The position numbers were made by a program, and so were the translations under genes. A stretch of 10,401 bases of DNA. It comes from JAYEJB01 sp034716415. GTDB taxonomy: Bacteria > Patescibacteriota > Patescibacteriia > SG8-24. The DNA lies in contig JAYEJB010000049.1 of assembly GCA_034716415.1 (NCBI GenBank), positions 1 to 10,401 on the forward strand. The letters are read 5' to 3'. Positions 4,254-10,257 of this stretch are shown in pieces (position 1 is the stretch's first letter; the number at the start of each line of letters is the position of its first letter). The notes under the pieces were generated by a model that saw nothing but the letters and a program-made list of their open reading frames with translations, was not told the origin of the DNA and did not search any database.

Positions 4254-6539
4254 TTACCAGGCCTTGAGCGCGCGGCCGCGCTCGTACAGCTCGCGGACCT
4301 CAGCGCTCATCCCCGCGTGACAACACAGGAGAGCGTTGAACAAGTCCGTCACACCACCCTTGCAGCGACACTTAGTATCGAGCTGACACTTTACAACACC
4401 TTCATGACCATGACCACCATTATAGGTCATCAGATACTGATGCTTTCCGAACATCCGACCGCAATTGTGATGCAGGTCGAAGGCGTGATCGACGAACACC
4501 GTGGCGTTCATCTCGCCTGTGGACCAGGCGATCGGCGAACGAGCGATGTTGGCCCACCGCTGACCGCCTATGCTGTCGTTTCCGCCGAACTTGACGAATG
4601 CGGCGGCTGCCAACTCCAGGTACCTCAGTTGCTGCTCCAGAGTCATGAACTCCAGAATGGCTGCCGTCGACTCCTGCGAGTACGGCCTCGGCATATGAAA
4701 CTTGATTCCATAGTCGGCCAGTAGCTCAGCGTAAGCCTCGCTATTCTTGACGCTTGGGTAATCAATCCCATGCCGCAGCTCACCGGCTGTCGCCACGACC
4801 ACATAAGCGGCCATGAGCTCAGCCAGGCGATGATGAACGCTTTGCCGCAACCTTTCAGCCTCAGCGCCGAGTTCACCAGTAGCCGCTGCAGCCATCGCGT
4901 CGACGAGATAGAAATCGTTGACGCAATCGCAGACCGGCAGCTTCTCCTGCCGGGCCTCGAGCGCGATGCGGGGCTGAGTCAATCCGCCGTGTCGGTCCAA
5001 CCAACGCAGGAAGATGTTAGTCTCCTTGCGGTTGCTGGCCTTGGCGAACGGAACCTTACCCTCGACCACTATGCCGGTGGTGCCGCTGACCGAAACGGTT
5101 AGGCCGGAGTAAAGCCCGGCGCAGGTAGCGCCGACCACGGCCGGCTTGTTCAGACCGCGCGCGACAACCGCCGCATGCGAGGTCTTACCGCCGGTCGAGG
5201 TGACGATGGCCGCTGCGGCCAGCATTCCCTCGAGGTCATCCGGAGAGGTCTCCGGACGAACCAGCACGACCGAACGGCCGTGCTTGGACAGGCGAATCGC
5301 TTCCTCCGAAGACTCGACGACTTCACCGACCACGTCGCCGGGCGAAGCCGGCAGGCCGGAAGCCACATAGTCCTCCGCAACCGCCTGCTGAAAGGCGTCG
5401 CTATCGAAGGTGGAGCGAAGGAGCTGACGAACCTTGGTCGCGGGAACCGCCTGACACGCTTCGTCCTTGGAGAGTTTCTTCTCCCAGACTCGGTGCACCA
5501 GATCTGTCACCTCGGCCGCGATGGCCTGTTGCGCTTTGCGAACCTGCAAGATGTGCAGGTGATCGCGTTCCACCGTGAATTCCACGTCCACGACAGCGTC
5601 GAGATGCTGTGCGAGCTGCTGAACAACGGTGTCCAACTGCTCGTACAGCTCGGCGTTCCACTCGGCCATCTCAGCGATGGGGAGTGGAGTTCGGGTGCCG
5701 GAGACCACGTCTTCGCCCTGGGCGTTGGGGAGGAACTCCCCGTACAACCCGGACTCGCCGGTGGCCACATTGCGGCTGAACACCACGCCGGTGCAGGAGT
5801 CAGTGCCGGCGTTACCGAACACCATGGCCTGCACGTTCACTGCGGTGCCAGTCCAGTTGGCGTTCTGGTTGGCCTTGCGATAGGCCCGGGCTCGCTGGCT
5901 GTTCCAGCTCTGCAGCACAGCGACGGTCGCGCGGGAGAGTTGCTCCCACACGTCGTCGACCATGGGCCGACCGGTGTGCTCGGCGATGACCTGTCGATGC
6001 TGTTTGCACAGCGCCTTCAGGCCACGGACCGAGTGCCTGCCGCCCCAGTGGGAAAACGTCACTCGATCGATTCCGCAGACGATGTTGCCGTACATCTGCA
6101 GGAACCGTGCGTAGCAATCCCAGGCGAACCGCTCGTCGCCGGACTGACGGGCCAGACCCTGCACAGTCTCAGGATTGAGACCGAGATTCAGGACCGTGTC
6201 CATCATGCCGGGCATACTGACCGGCGCGCCGGAGCGAACCGAGACCAGCAACGGATTCGAAGCGTCACCGAACTTGCGTCCAGTCTGCTTCTCCACCGCC
6301 GAGATCCCAAACGCAACCTGTCGAGCCAGCCGCTTAGGTAGCCGACCCTCATGCATGAACGCACGAGCCACGGTCGTGTTGACCGTGAATCCCGACGGAA
6401 CGGGCACGCTCAGGCGCATCATTTCCGCCAGGGAGAAACCTTTTCCGCCGAGCTTGTCGACGGAAGCCGCGCTGTTCTCGGTGAACAGGCGAACGACCTG
6501 CCGACGGCTCGAACGACGAGCCTTTTTGCTCTTAGCCAT
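4254..6539 (-). CDS. PPDK-like ATP-grasp/phosphohistidine protein without the PEP-binding barrel
   Basis: A 761-aa protein whose first about 510 residues follow pyruvate phosphate dikinase (PPDK). Visible parts are the lysine loop LGGKGFSLAEMM (Lys33), VSVRSGAPVSMPGMMDTVLN (ATP-grasp, typical of PPDK), VDVEFTVERDHLHILQVRKA (the D-x-E and Q-x-R nucleotide/metal residues) and STGGKTSHAAVVARG with the phospho-carrier His at residue 455. PPDK normally continues with a roughly 340-aa PEP/pyruvate-binding barrel (family length about 870-900). Its CGEHGGDP-type signatures are absent. Instead, about 240 residues include RWANIARSPIAW, VFVDHAFDLHHNCGRMFGKH and a Cys/His-rich tail (KCRCKGG, LLCCHAG). 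The enzyme could therefore phosphorylate its own His from ATP and Pi, but the final acceptor is unknown. AGGAGG precedes the ATG; the stop is TAA. It has its own strong promoter and may lead the two following genes. Annotation as plain PPDK would mislead. Confidence 0.9.
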   Translation of the reverse strand: MAKSKKARRSSRRQVVRLFTENSAASVDKLGGKGFSLAEMMRLSVPVPSGFTVNTTVARAFMHEGRLPKRLARQVAFGISAVEKQTGRKFGDASNPLLVSVRSGAPVSMPGMMDTVLNLGLNPETVQGLARQSGDERFAWDCYARFLQMYGNIVCGIDRVTFSHWGGRHSVRGLKALCKQHRQVIAEHTGRPMVDDVWEQLSRATVAVLQSWNSQRARAYRKANQNANWTGTAVNVQAMVFGNAGTDSCTGVVFSRNVATGESGLYGEFLPNAQGEDVVSGTRTPLPIAEMAEWNAELYEQLDTVVQQLAQHLDAVVDVEFTVERDHLHILQVRKAQQAIAAEVTDLVHRVWEKKLSKDEACQAVPATKVRQLLRSTFDSDAFQQAVAEDYVASGLPASPGDVVGEVVESSEEAIRLSKHGRSVVLVRPETSPDDLEGMLAAAAIVTSTGGKTSHAAVVARGLNKPAVVGATCAGLYSGLTVSVSGTTGIVVEGKVPFAKASNRKETNIFLRWLDRHGGLTQPRIALEARQEKLPVCDCVNDFYLVDAMAAAATGELGAEAERLRQSVHHRLAELMAAYVVVATAGELRHGIDYPSVKNSEAYAELLADYGIKFHMPRPYSQESTAAILEFMTLEQQLRYLELAAAAFVKFGGNDSIGGQRWANIARSPIAWSTGEMNATVFVDHAFDLHHNCGRMFGKHQYLMTYNGGHGHEGVVKCQLDTKCRCKGGVTDLFNALLCCHAGMSAEVRELYERGRALKAW

Positions 6540-6681
6540 GTTTCCTCCTTGGTCGGATCCGGTGTCCCGGGCCTTCCAAATAGATGTTGTTGTATAGAAC
6601 GTTTATGGACACTTAAAGCGTCCGGACAAACCCTACAAGCTTAATTTGCAGAACAAATCTTGACGCTCCAAATGACTTATC

Positions 6682-6710
6682 ATAATAGCATAAAAAGCAA
6701 CTTTTGTCAA
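6682..6710 (-). promoter_or_regulatory. promoter of the PPDK-like gene
   Basis: On the minus strand TTGACA (6705-6710), a 17-nt spacer and TATTAT (6682-6687) form a near-perfect sigma70-type promoter. The expected start near 6675 gives a 5' leader of about 135 nt before the ATG at 6539. The leader is AT-rich at first and then GC-rich; I see no known riboswitch in it. The promoter lies just past the terminator of the upstream noncoding RNA, so the two are separate units. Confidence 0.85.
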
Positions 6711-6781
6711 GCCTCGCTGGATACAATCTATAGCAAGATTTAGCCAAATTTTACCCTCGCTTATTTAGCTAAAAATAGACA

Positions 6782-6811
6782 AATATAAAACCCCCGCCTA
6801 GGCGGGGGTTT
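6782..6811 (-). terminator. strong terminator of the noncoding RNA
   Basis: The self-complementary CCCCCGCCTAGGCGGGGG (6791-6808) is flanked by AAA on one side and followed on the minus strand by TTTTATATTTG. It is the strongest terminator in the window. No coding frame ends nearby, so it marks the 3' end of a noncoding transcript. Confidence 0.88.
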
Positions 6812-7601
6812 GTGTTGACCGTCACCCTGGCCAGGGTTCCCTTCTGCCACGCTCGCCGGCGGGAAAAACCGGCTTAACTTCCTGCGTTATGGCTACGCCG
6901 CCTCTCAACAGAGACGATTCTCCCTTATCCGGACCTGGACAGGGCTAGGGCTTAATCGCGGAAGTGGCGACCAAGCTTGCAAGGTGGCGGATACACCCGC
7001 CCAAATTCCTTTCTCCTCCTCAGGCGGATTCTGTCGCGACAGCAGTTAAACTCCGTCGCCTAGGCCCATCCGCGGCTAATCTCCTGTGCACAAAGGACAT
7101 TTATCCCGATTTTATCGTTTTCTCATTCGCACTATGACAATTATGTCATGAATGTTTACGTGCGCGAATGAGTCGGAATAACCACCCTGACATATTTTTA
7201 TGCGCTCTTTAAAGTACAGGACCATTACCAACGCTGCTACGCTGGCCGGATGCGCCACATCCGTTTAGTTTGCCCGTCAAACCGGTGACGGATCACCAAC
7301 TCGGTACTGAGTCGCAGTAGCAGCTGCGATTCAGGCCACTGTTCCAGCTGAGACTGCTGAACAGCTTCCCCACGCCCCGGCTTCATCGACAAGTTCCAGC
7401 AATGCTGGCTAGTCTAACCGAAGCATTCGATTGCGCTTATCGATGGGGTGCGCTTTTACCCTCAGCAAAACCTGAAGGATTTGGTTAAAGTCTGCATCGT
7501 CACTGAGCACAAAAGTGCTGAGTGACTCCGCTCGACCCCTGATATTGCTAGTCTCGAGCAAATCTCAGGTTGGGCCTTAGCCTATTTAATGAACAATCCA
7601 A
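6787..7601 (-). ncRNA. probable large structured noncoding RNA, about 815 nt
   Basis: The unit runs from a consensus promoter (7608-7636) to a GC-rich terminator (6782-6811) and holds no ORF of note on either strand. Predicted stems, in transcript order (plus-strand arms): 7557-7569/7538-7549; 7515-7526/7499-7510 (12 bp with one mismatch, loop of 4); 7472-7478/7459-7465, where the mismatch becomes a G-U pair only in the minus-strand RNA; 7404-7408/7396-7400; 7324-7334/7307-7317; 7293-7297/7284-7288; 7258-7262/7248-7252; 7164-7172/7122-7130 with an inner 6-bp stem; 7068-7073/7024-7029; 6997-7001/6986-6990; 6869-6873/6855-6859. Known RNAs checked by eye did not fit. Its size and stem density recall large ornate bacterial RNAs such as OLE, GOLLD and ROOL, but I cannot claim membership. 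Ends are inferred from promoter and terminator only. Confidence 0.7.
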
Positions 7602-7607
7602 CAAAAT

Positions 7608-7636
7608 AATATAGCACGAATTACCTTCTTTGTCAA
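7608..7636 (-). promoter_or_regulatory. promoter of the noncoding RNA
   Basis: On the minus strand TTGACA (7631-7636), exactly 17 nt and TATATT (7608-7613). The expected start is near 7601. No start codon with a ribosome-binding site follows for several hundred bases. About 60 nt of AT-rich sequence separates it from the dispersed repeat at 7700. Confidence 0.85.
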
Positions 7637-7699
7637 TGGTCTGTTTGGTACACCTTCAAGGGTTACACTTTTATTGGCTAAGGTTAGCTAATTTCTGTG

Positions 7700-7831
7700 T
7701 ATTACGGGGTCAGGTCTAACATTCTAACATTTCCGACGCAACTCTCTGATGATTCGACCTGCTGAAGCACCATGAACTCCGAAAGCCGTGATTTGGGGTC
7801 AGGTCTTGTATTTTAACATCGCGTGAATCAA
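7700..7831 (-). repeat. dispersed repeat, copy 2 (inverted mate at 2811)
   Basis: The stretch begins with ATTACGGGGTCAGGTCTAAC and ends near TGTATTTTAACATCGCGTGA. Read on the minus strand it matches 2811-2973, with small changes and lacking about 30 nt of copy 1. The opposite orientation of the two copies makes them an inverted pair bracketing the RNA, PPDK-like, 128-aa and phosphatase genes. Confidence 0.85.
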
Positions 7832-7871
7832 TGCCAGGACGAAAATGTTAAGATACAAGACCTGGCCCCAA
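7793..7871. repeat. 27-bp inverted repeat overlapping copy 2
   Basis: The arm starting TTGGGGTCAGGTCTTG (7793-7819) and its complement ending AGACCTGGCCCCAA (7845-7871) pair over 27 positions with two mismatches and a 25-nt loop. The left arm is the end of dispersed repeat copy 2; the right arm is an extra inverted end not present beside copy 1. Such hairpin ends fit a REP/IS200-like origin. Confidence 0.8.
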
Positions 7872-7909
7872 TTCATAGAAGCGGGACAAGGAGACAGGGC
7901 GGTCTGGGT

Positions 7910-7945
7910 AAAAAAATGGCCCCGCACCGATAAGATAGGTGCGGG
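7910..7945 (-). terminator. terminator after the 332-aa gene
   Basis: On the minus strand CCCGCACC (7938-7945) pairs with GGTGCGGG (7921-7928) across a 9-nt loop, followed within a few bases by TTTTTTT (7910-7916). It lies 30 nt past the stop of the 332-aa gene and isolates that gene from the noncoding RNA downstream. Confidence 0.88.
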
Positions 7946-7974
7946 ACCGCGGCTGATTCTAGTGATCAGCGGAT

Positions 7975-8973
7975 CTAGAGCTTGAGGTTGCCGAAGGGGT
8001 TGTACGTGAGCGTCTTGGACTCGCGGTTGCGGCGTCGCTTCGGTTTGGCGGTTGGGGCGGCTCCACCGGTCTTGGTTTTGGCTTGAGCGCCGTTACCCTT
8101 GGGGGTGCGCTTCGGCGGCGGGGCCTCGATACCCTTCTTGATCTGCATGACGAGAAGTTCGGGCGAGACGTACGGCAGGAGAGCTATCATGCCACTACAG
8201 TTGTCTTCGATCTCAAGGTTGGGCACATGCTCAGCGATGCCGTGCAGGTATATGCCGCCCGAGATCACCTGTAGTCGTCGGTCTTCGGCAGGGCAGACGA
8301 CGATTGCCTTGCGACCCGTCTGGCTCATCCGAAACGTGCAGTGCTGGGCGAAGCGCCAGCTACGCGTCTCGTTGTTAAGGACGATGGTGTAGGCAGCCCC
8401 GTTGTGGCGGAGGGCCGGTTCGAATACCGTAGCGGTGGCTTCGTAATCCTTTGCCGCCTCTTCCCAGTACATCTGCCACTCTTCGAGTCCGTCCGTGAAC
8501 CACTTCTCGATTTCCGGCAGGATTGCGCAGGCACCTTCCAGCTCAAGCCAGTCCTTGACATAATGGACCTTGAAGATGTGTCTGATATCATGGCGCTCTT
8601 CGAGCTGGTTGGCGATAGCCAAGAACAGGTCGTTCTCTCGCGCTGGCAGGGAATCGGACCTTCGTGACAGGGATTCCTGCCCCTTCAGCGCGGCGCAGAT
8701 GTGAGCGATGGTATTCGGCCATCTCTGGTCGGTGGTCTCCTCGGTGAGGAGCGGTTCACCCTTTTTCTCGAACTCGGCCATTACCTCGAACATCGGTTCG
8801 AGTACCGGGCACTCATTCACCAGGCCGGCGTCCTCCATCTCAGATGGCGGATACCACTCAGCATCAGGGTGTCGTTTCCTGAGCGTGGCCATCGCAGGGC
8901 TGTCAGACAGGTCAGTTTCTGCCCATTCCTTCACGAAGTTGCTGAACGCACGTAATAAACCTTTCTCTTTCAT
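7975..8973 (-). CDS. 332-aa protein of unknown function with a basic tail
   Basis: I do not recognise this protein. The N-terminal part is acidic and Trp-containing (VKEWAETDLSD, then RHPDAEWYPPSEMED), the middle is helical and charged (DWLELEGACAILPEIEKWFT, EEWQMYWEEAAKDYEATATV), and residues around 195-275 look beta-rich (GAAYTIVLNNETRSWRFAQH). From about residue 284 the chain is low-complexity and strongly basic (PPPKRTPKGNG, KPKRRRNRESK), as in nucleic-acid-binding tails. No signal peptide or membrane segment is seen. The start is well placed: AGGAGGAGAGGAAAG lies just before the ATG. The stop is TAG. It is a single-gene unit with its own promoter and terminator, on the nusG side of the inserted block and directly upstream of the noncoding RNA. 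RNA binding is a guess from the tail only. Confidence 0.8.
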   Translation of the reverse strand: MKEKGLLRAFSNFVKEWAETDLSDSPAMATLRKRHPDAEWYPPSEMEDAGLVNECPVLEPMFEVMAEFEKKGEPLLTEETTDQRWPNTIAHICAALKGQESLSRRSDSLPARENDLFLAIANQLEERHDIRHIFKVHYVKDWLELEGACAILPEIEKWFTDGLEEWQMYWEEAAKDYEATATVFEPALRHNGAAYTIVLNNETRSWRFAQHCTFRMSQTGRKAIVVCPAEDRRLQVISGGIYLHGIAEHVPNLEIEDNCSGMIALLPYVSPELLVMQIKKGIEAPPPKRTPKGNGAQAKTKTGGAAPTAKPKRRRNRESKTLTYNPFGNLKL

Positions 8974-9015
8974 TCTTTCCTCTCCTCCTGAAATGGCCTC
9001 ATCGAGACCGGCAAA

Positions 9016-9078
9016 GCGAGCTCTAAAGCTCGCGTTTCATGTATAGAGCGTGTTGAATCGATTTGGTTTACCCAAATC
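9016..9078 (-). promoter_or_regulatory. two hairpins in the leader of the 332-aa gene
   Basis: GATTTGG(tttac)CCAAATC at 9060-9078 lies a few bases past the expected transcription start, and GCGAGC(tctaaa)GCTCGC at 9016-9033 lies about 45 nt before the start codon. Neither is followed by a T-run. They may stabilise the message, and the first could also be a repressor operator because it overlaps the start of transcription. Confidence 0.5.
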
Positions 9079-9091
9079 AAAACGACCGGTG

Positions 9092-9120
9092 ATACTAGCA
9101 CTATTTAAGCCAAATGTCAA
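9092..9120 (-). promoter_or_regulatory. promoter of the 332-aa gene
   Basis: On the minus strand TTGACA (9115-9120), exactly 17 nt and TAGTAT (9092-9097). The expected start is near 9085, giving a leader of about 110 nt. It begins just past the nusG terminator. Confidence 0.85.
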
Positions 9121-9134
9121 GGTGGGCGACTACC

Positions 9135-9164
9135 AAAAAGACCGCGTGCAAGCGCGGTCTTTTT
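9135..9164 (-). terminator. terminator after nusG
   Basis: AGACCGCG(tgcaag)CGCGGTCT (9139-9160) is flanked by five A on the left and five T on the right, so it can stop transcription in either direction. It lies about 20 nt past the nusG stop and cuts the usual nusG to rplK read-through. Confidence 0.92.
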
Positions 9165-9183
9165 AATATCGTTGATTTCAGTG

Positions 9184-9729
9184 CTAGATCTTCTTGACTT
9201 GCAGGAAGTCGAGCTCTACCGGTGTCTCGCGGCCGAACATCGAGACCAGCACCTTGATCTTGCCGCGCGCCAGGTCGATCTCCGCGACCTTGCCCTCGAA
9301 ACCCTTGAACGGACCGTCGGTGATGTTGATCGCGCTGTTCACTTCCACATCGATCTTGTATTCCGGTTCGTCGACGCCCATGCGTTTCTGTAGCGCCTTA
9401 ATCTCGCCGTCGGAAAGCGGGGTCGGAATCGTACCCGTGCCGATGAATCCGGTGACGTTCGGGGTGTTCCGCACGACGTACCACGAGTCGTCGGTCACGA
9501 CCATCTCCACGAGCACGTAGCCCGGGAAGATCTTTTCCTCGACCACTTTACGCTTGCCGTTCTTGATCTTGATCTTCTTCTCCTTGGGGATGAGTACGGC
9601 GAAAATCTTGTCCTGCATGTCCATGGACTCGGTCCTCTGTTCCAGATTGTGCTTCACGTTCTCCTCGTAGCCGGAGTACGTGTGGATGGCGTACCAACGC
9701 CGTCCGCGATGTTCAGTCTGTTTTGGCAT
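9184..9729 (-). CDS. nusG: transcription termination/antitermination protein NusG
   Basis: NusG, 181 aa, normal length. It binds RNA polymerase through its N-terminal NGN domain, lowers pausing, and its C-terminal KOW domain contacts Rho or ribosomal protein S10. The NGN domain starts RRWYAIHTYSGYEENVKHNL, with EEKIFPGYVLVEMVVTDDSW and VRNTPNVTGFIG in the middle. The KOW domain begins around VEVNSAINITDGPFKGFEGK and ends in ETPVELDFLQVKKI. The ATG at 9729 (MPKQTEHRG) gives the usual short N-terminus. No Shine-Dalgarno sequence precedes it; the start region matches that of rplK. It follows secE after a 114-nt palindrome-containing gap and ends at a strong terminator, unlike the common arrangement where rplK follows directly. 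The stop is TAG. Confidence 0.98.
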   Translation of the reverse strand: MPKQTEHRGRRWYAIHTYSGYEENVKHNLEQRTESMDMQDKIFAVLIPKEKKIKIKNGKRKVVEEKIFPGYVLVEMVVTDDSWYVVRNTPNVTGFIGTGTIPTPLSDGEIKALQKRMGVDEPEYKIDVEVNSAINITDGPFKGFEGKVAEIDLARGKIKVLVSMFGRETPVELDFLQVKKI

Positions 9730-9837
9730 ATGGGTGGTGTCTTATTTGAAATAGGTGGTGGGGACCCCCCTTCGCTGAGGCTTCGGAGGACAGGCAGGCC
9801 GTTCCTCGGTCTTCGTCCTCGTCAGGACTGTCCCCAC
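9730..9837 (-). promoter_or_regulatory. nusG leader shared with rplK, with palindrome
   Basis: Adjacent to the start codon lies the same block as before rplK (37 of 39 identical, 9727-9765). A palindrome follows, bounded by GTGGGGAC (9758-9765) and GTCCCCAC (9830-9837), with an inner GTCCT(gacg)AGGAC hairpin on the minus strand. The interior is about 30 nt longer than in the rplK copy and differs in sequence, while parts such as TGACGAGG and GAGGAA are kept. Confidence 0.7.
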
Positions 9838-9843
9838 ATTCCT

Positions 9844-10047
9844 CTAGCTGATCAGTTTCTGGAACCCGATATCGAAAATCTTGTCCGCGAGTGAGAAGAA
9901 AATCGCCATACCGAGCGAGATCGCCACGACGATAGACGTGTCGCGGATGACGCGCTGGCGGGTGGGCCAGGTGACTTTTTTAAGTTCGTCCTTCGAATTG
10001 CGGACGTAATTGACTAACGGATTGTTGGTCAGGCTTATGTTTGCCAT
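9844..10047 (-). CDS. secE: preprotein translocase subunit SecE
   Basis: SecE, 67 aa, the single-membrane-segment form found in most bacteria. It clamps the SecY channel in the inner membrane and is essential for protein export. The amphipathic helix with the family motif is clear (YVRNSKDELKKVTWPTRQRV), followed by one membrane segment at about residues 37-54 (DTSIVVAISLGMAIFFSLAD). Position upstream of nusG supports the call. The ATG at 10047 has no Shine-Dalgarno sequence; the bases before it are AT-rich. The stop is TAG. A good promoter lies about 55 nt upstream, with a terminator-like hairpin between promoter and start. Confidence 0.96.
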   Translation of the reverse strand: MANISLTNNPLVNYVRNSKDELKKVTWPTRQRVIRDTSIVVAISLGMAIFFSLADKIFDIGFQKLIS

Positions 10048-10056
10048 AAAATTTTG

Positions 10057-10080
10057 GTTCTAAAAACCGCCTGGTGGCGG
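10057..10080 (-). promoter_or_regulatory. attenuator-like hairpin in the secE leader
   Basis: On the minus strand CCGCC(acca)GGCGG (10067-10080) is followed by TTTTTAG. It starts only about a dozen bases after the expected transcription start and ends before secE, so it could terminate a fraction of transcripts early. The stem is only 5 bp, so its strength is uncertain. Confidence 0.5.
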
Positions 10081-10099
10081 TAGTTCTTTCTGTAATGCG

Positions 10100-10128
10100 A
10101 CTATACATCATTACGCGACGGATGGCAA
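10100..10128 (-). promoter_or_regulatory. promoter of secE-nusG
   Basis: On the minus strand TTGCCA (10123-10128), exactly 17 nt and TATAGT (10100-10105), a good sigma70-type match. The expected start is near 10093, giving a leader of about 45 nt. Confidence 0.8.
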
Positions 10129-10150
10129 GGGTTTTTAGAGAGCGGGAACC

Positions 10151-10198
10151 GCTCGGCATTCGCCGAGCTAGCGGGGACCTGCCTGCCGGCAGGCAGGT
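10151..10198. repeat. two palindromes upstream of the secE promoter
   Basis: GCTCGGC(attc)GCCGAGC at 10151-10168 is followed by the uninterrupted palindrome CCTGCCTGCCGGCAGGCAGG at 10178-10197. A small AACC(ttcg)GGTT hairpin lies at about 10210-10222. The left part of this cluster is repeated in inverted form at 1-16. No gene is present between 10129 and the window end. Confidence 0.85.
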
Positions 10199-10224
10199 AG
10201 TGGGGACCACAACCTTCGGTTGTT

Positions 10225-10251
10225 AGCGGGGATAGCGGGGATAGCGGGGAT
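10225..10251. repeat. three tandem AGCGGGGAT units
   Basis: Three exact 9-mers. They resemble the 9-mers at 1895-1957 and 2783-2809 in length, G-richness and strand. They lie about 100 nt upstream of the secE -35. Confidence 0.92.
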
Positions 10252-10257
10252 AGGACG

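Noticed and set aside
5175..6341. 388-aa open frame on the plus strand
   Set aside because: It is antisense to the well-supported PPDK-like gene and shows no family motif; open antisense frames are expected in GC-rich genes.
6787..7601. RNase P RNA
   Set aside because: GACAGAATCCGCC near 7024-7036 recalls the 3' conserved part of RNase P RNA, but no GAGGAAAGTC-type partner occurs upstream and the rest of the core is missing.
6787..7601. tmRNA or tRNA
   Set aside because: No T-arm of the GGTTCGAATCC type, no CCA end and no tag reading frame could be found on either strand.
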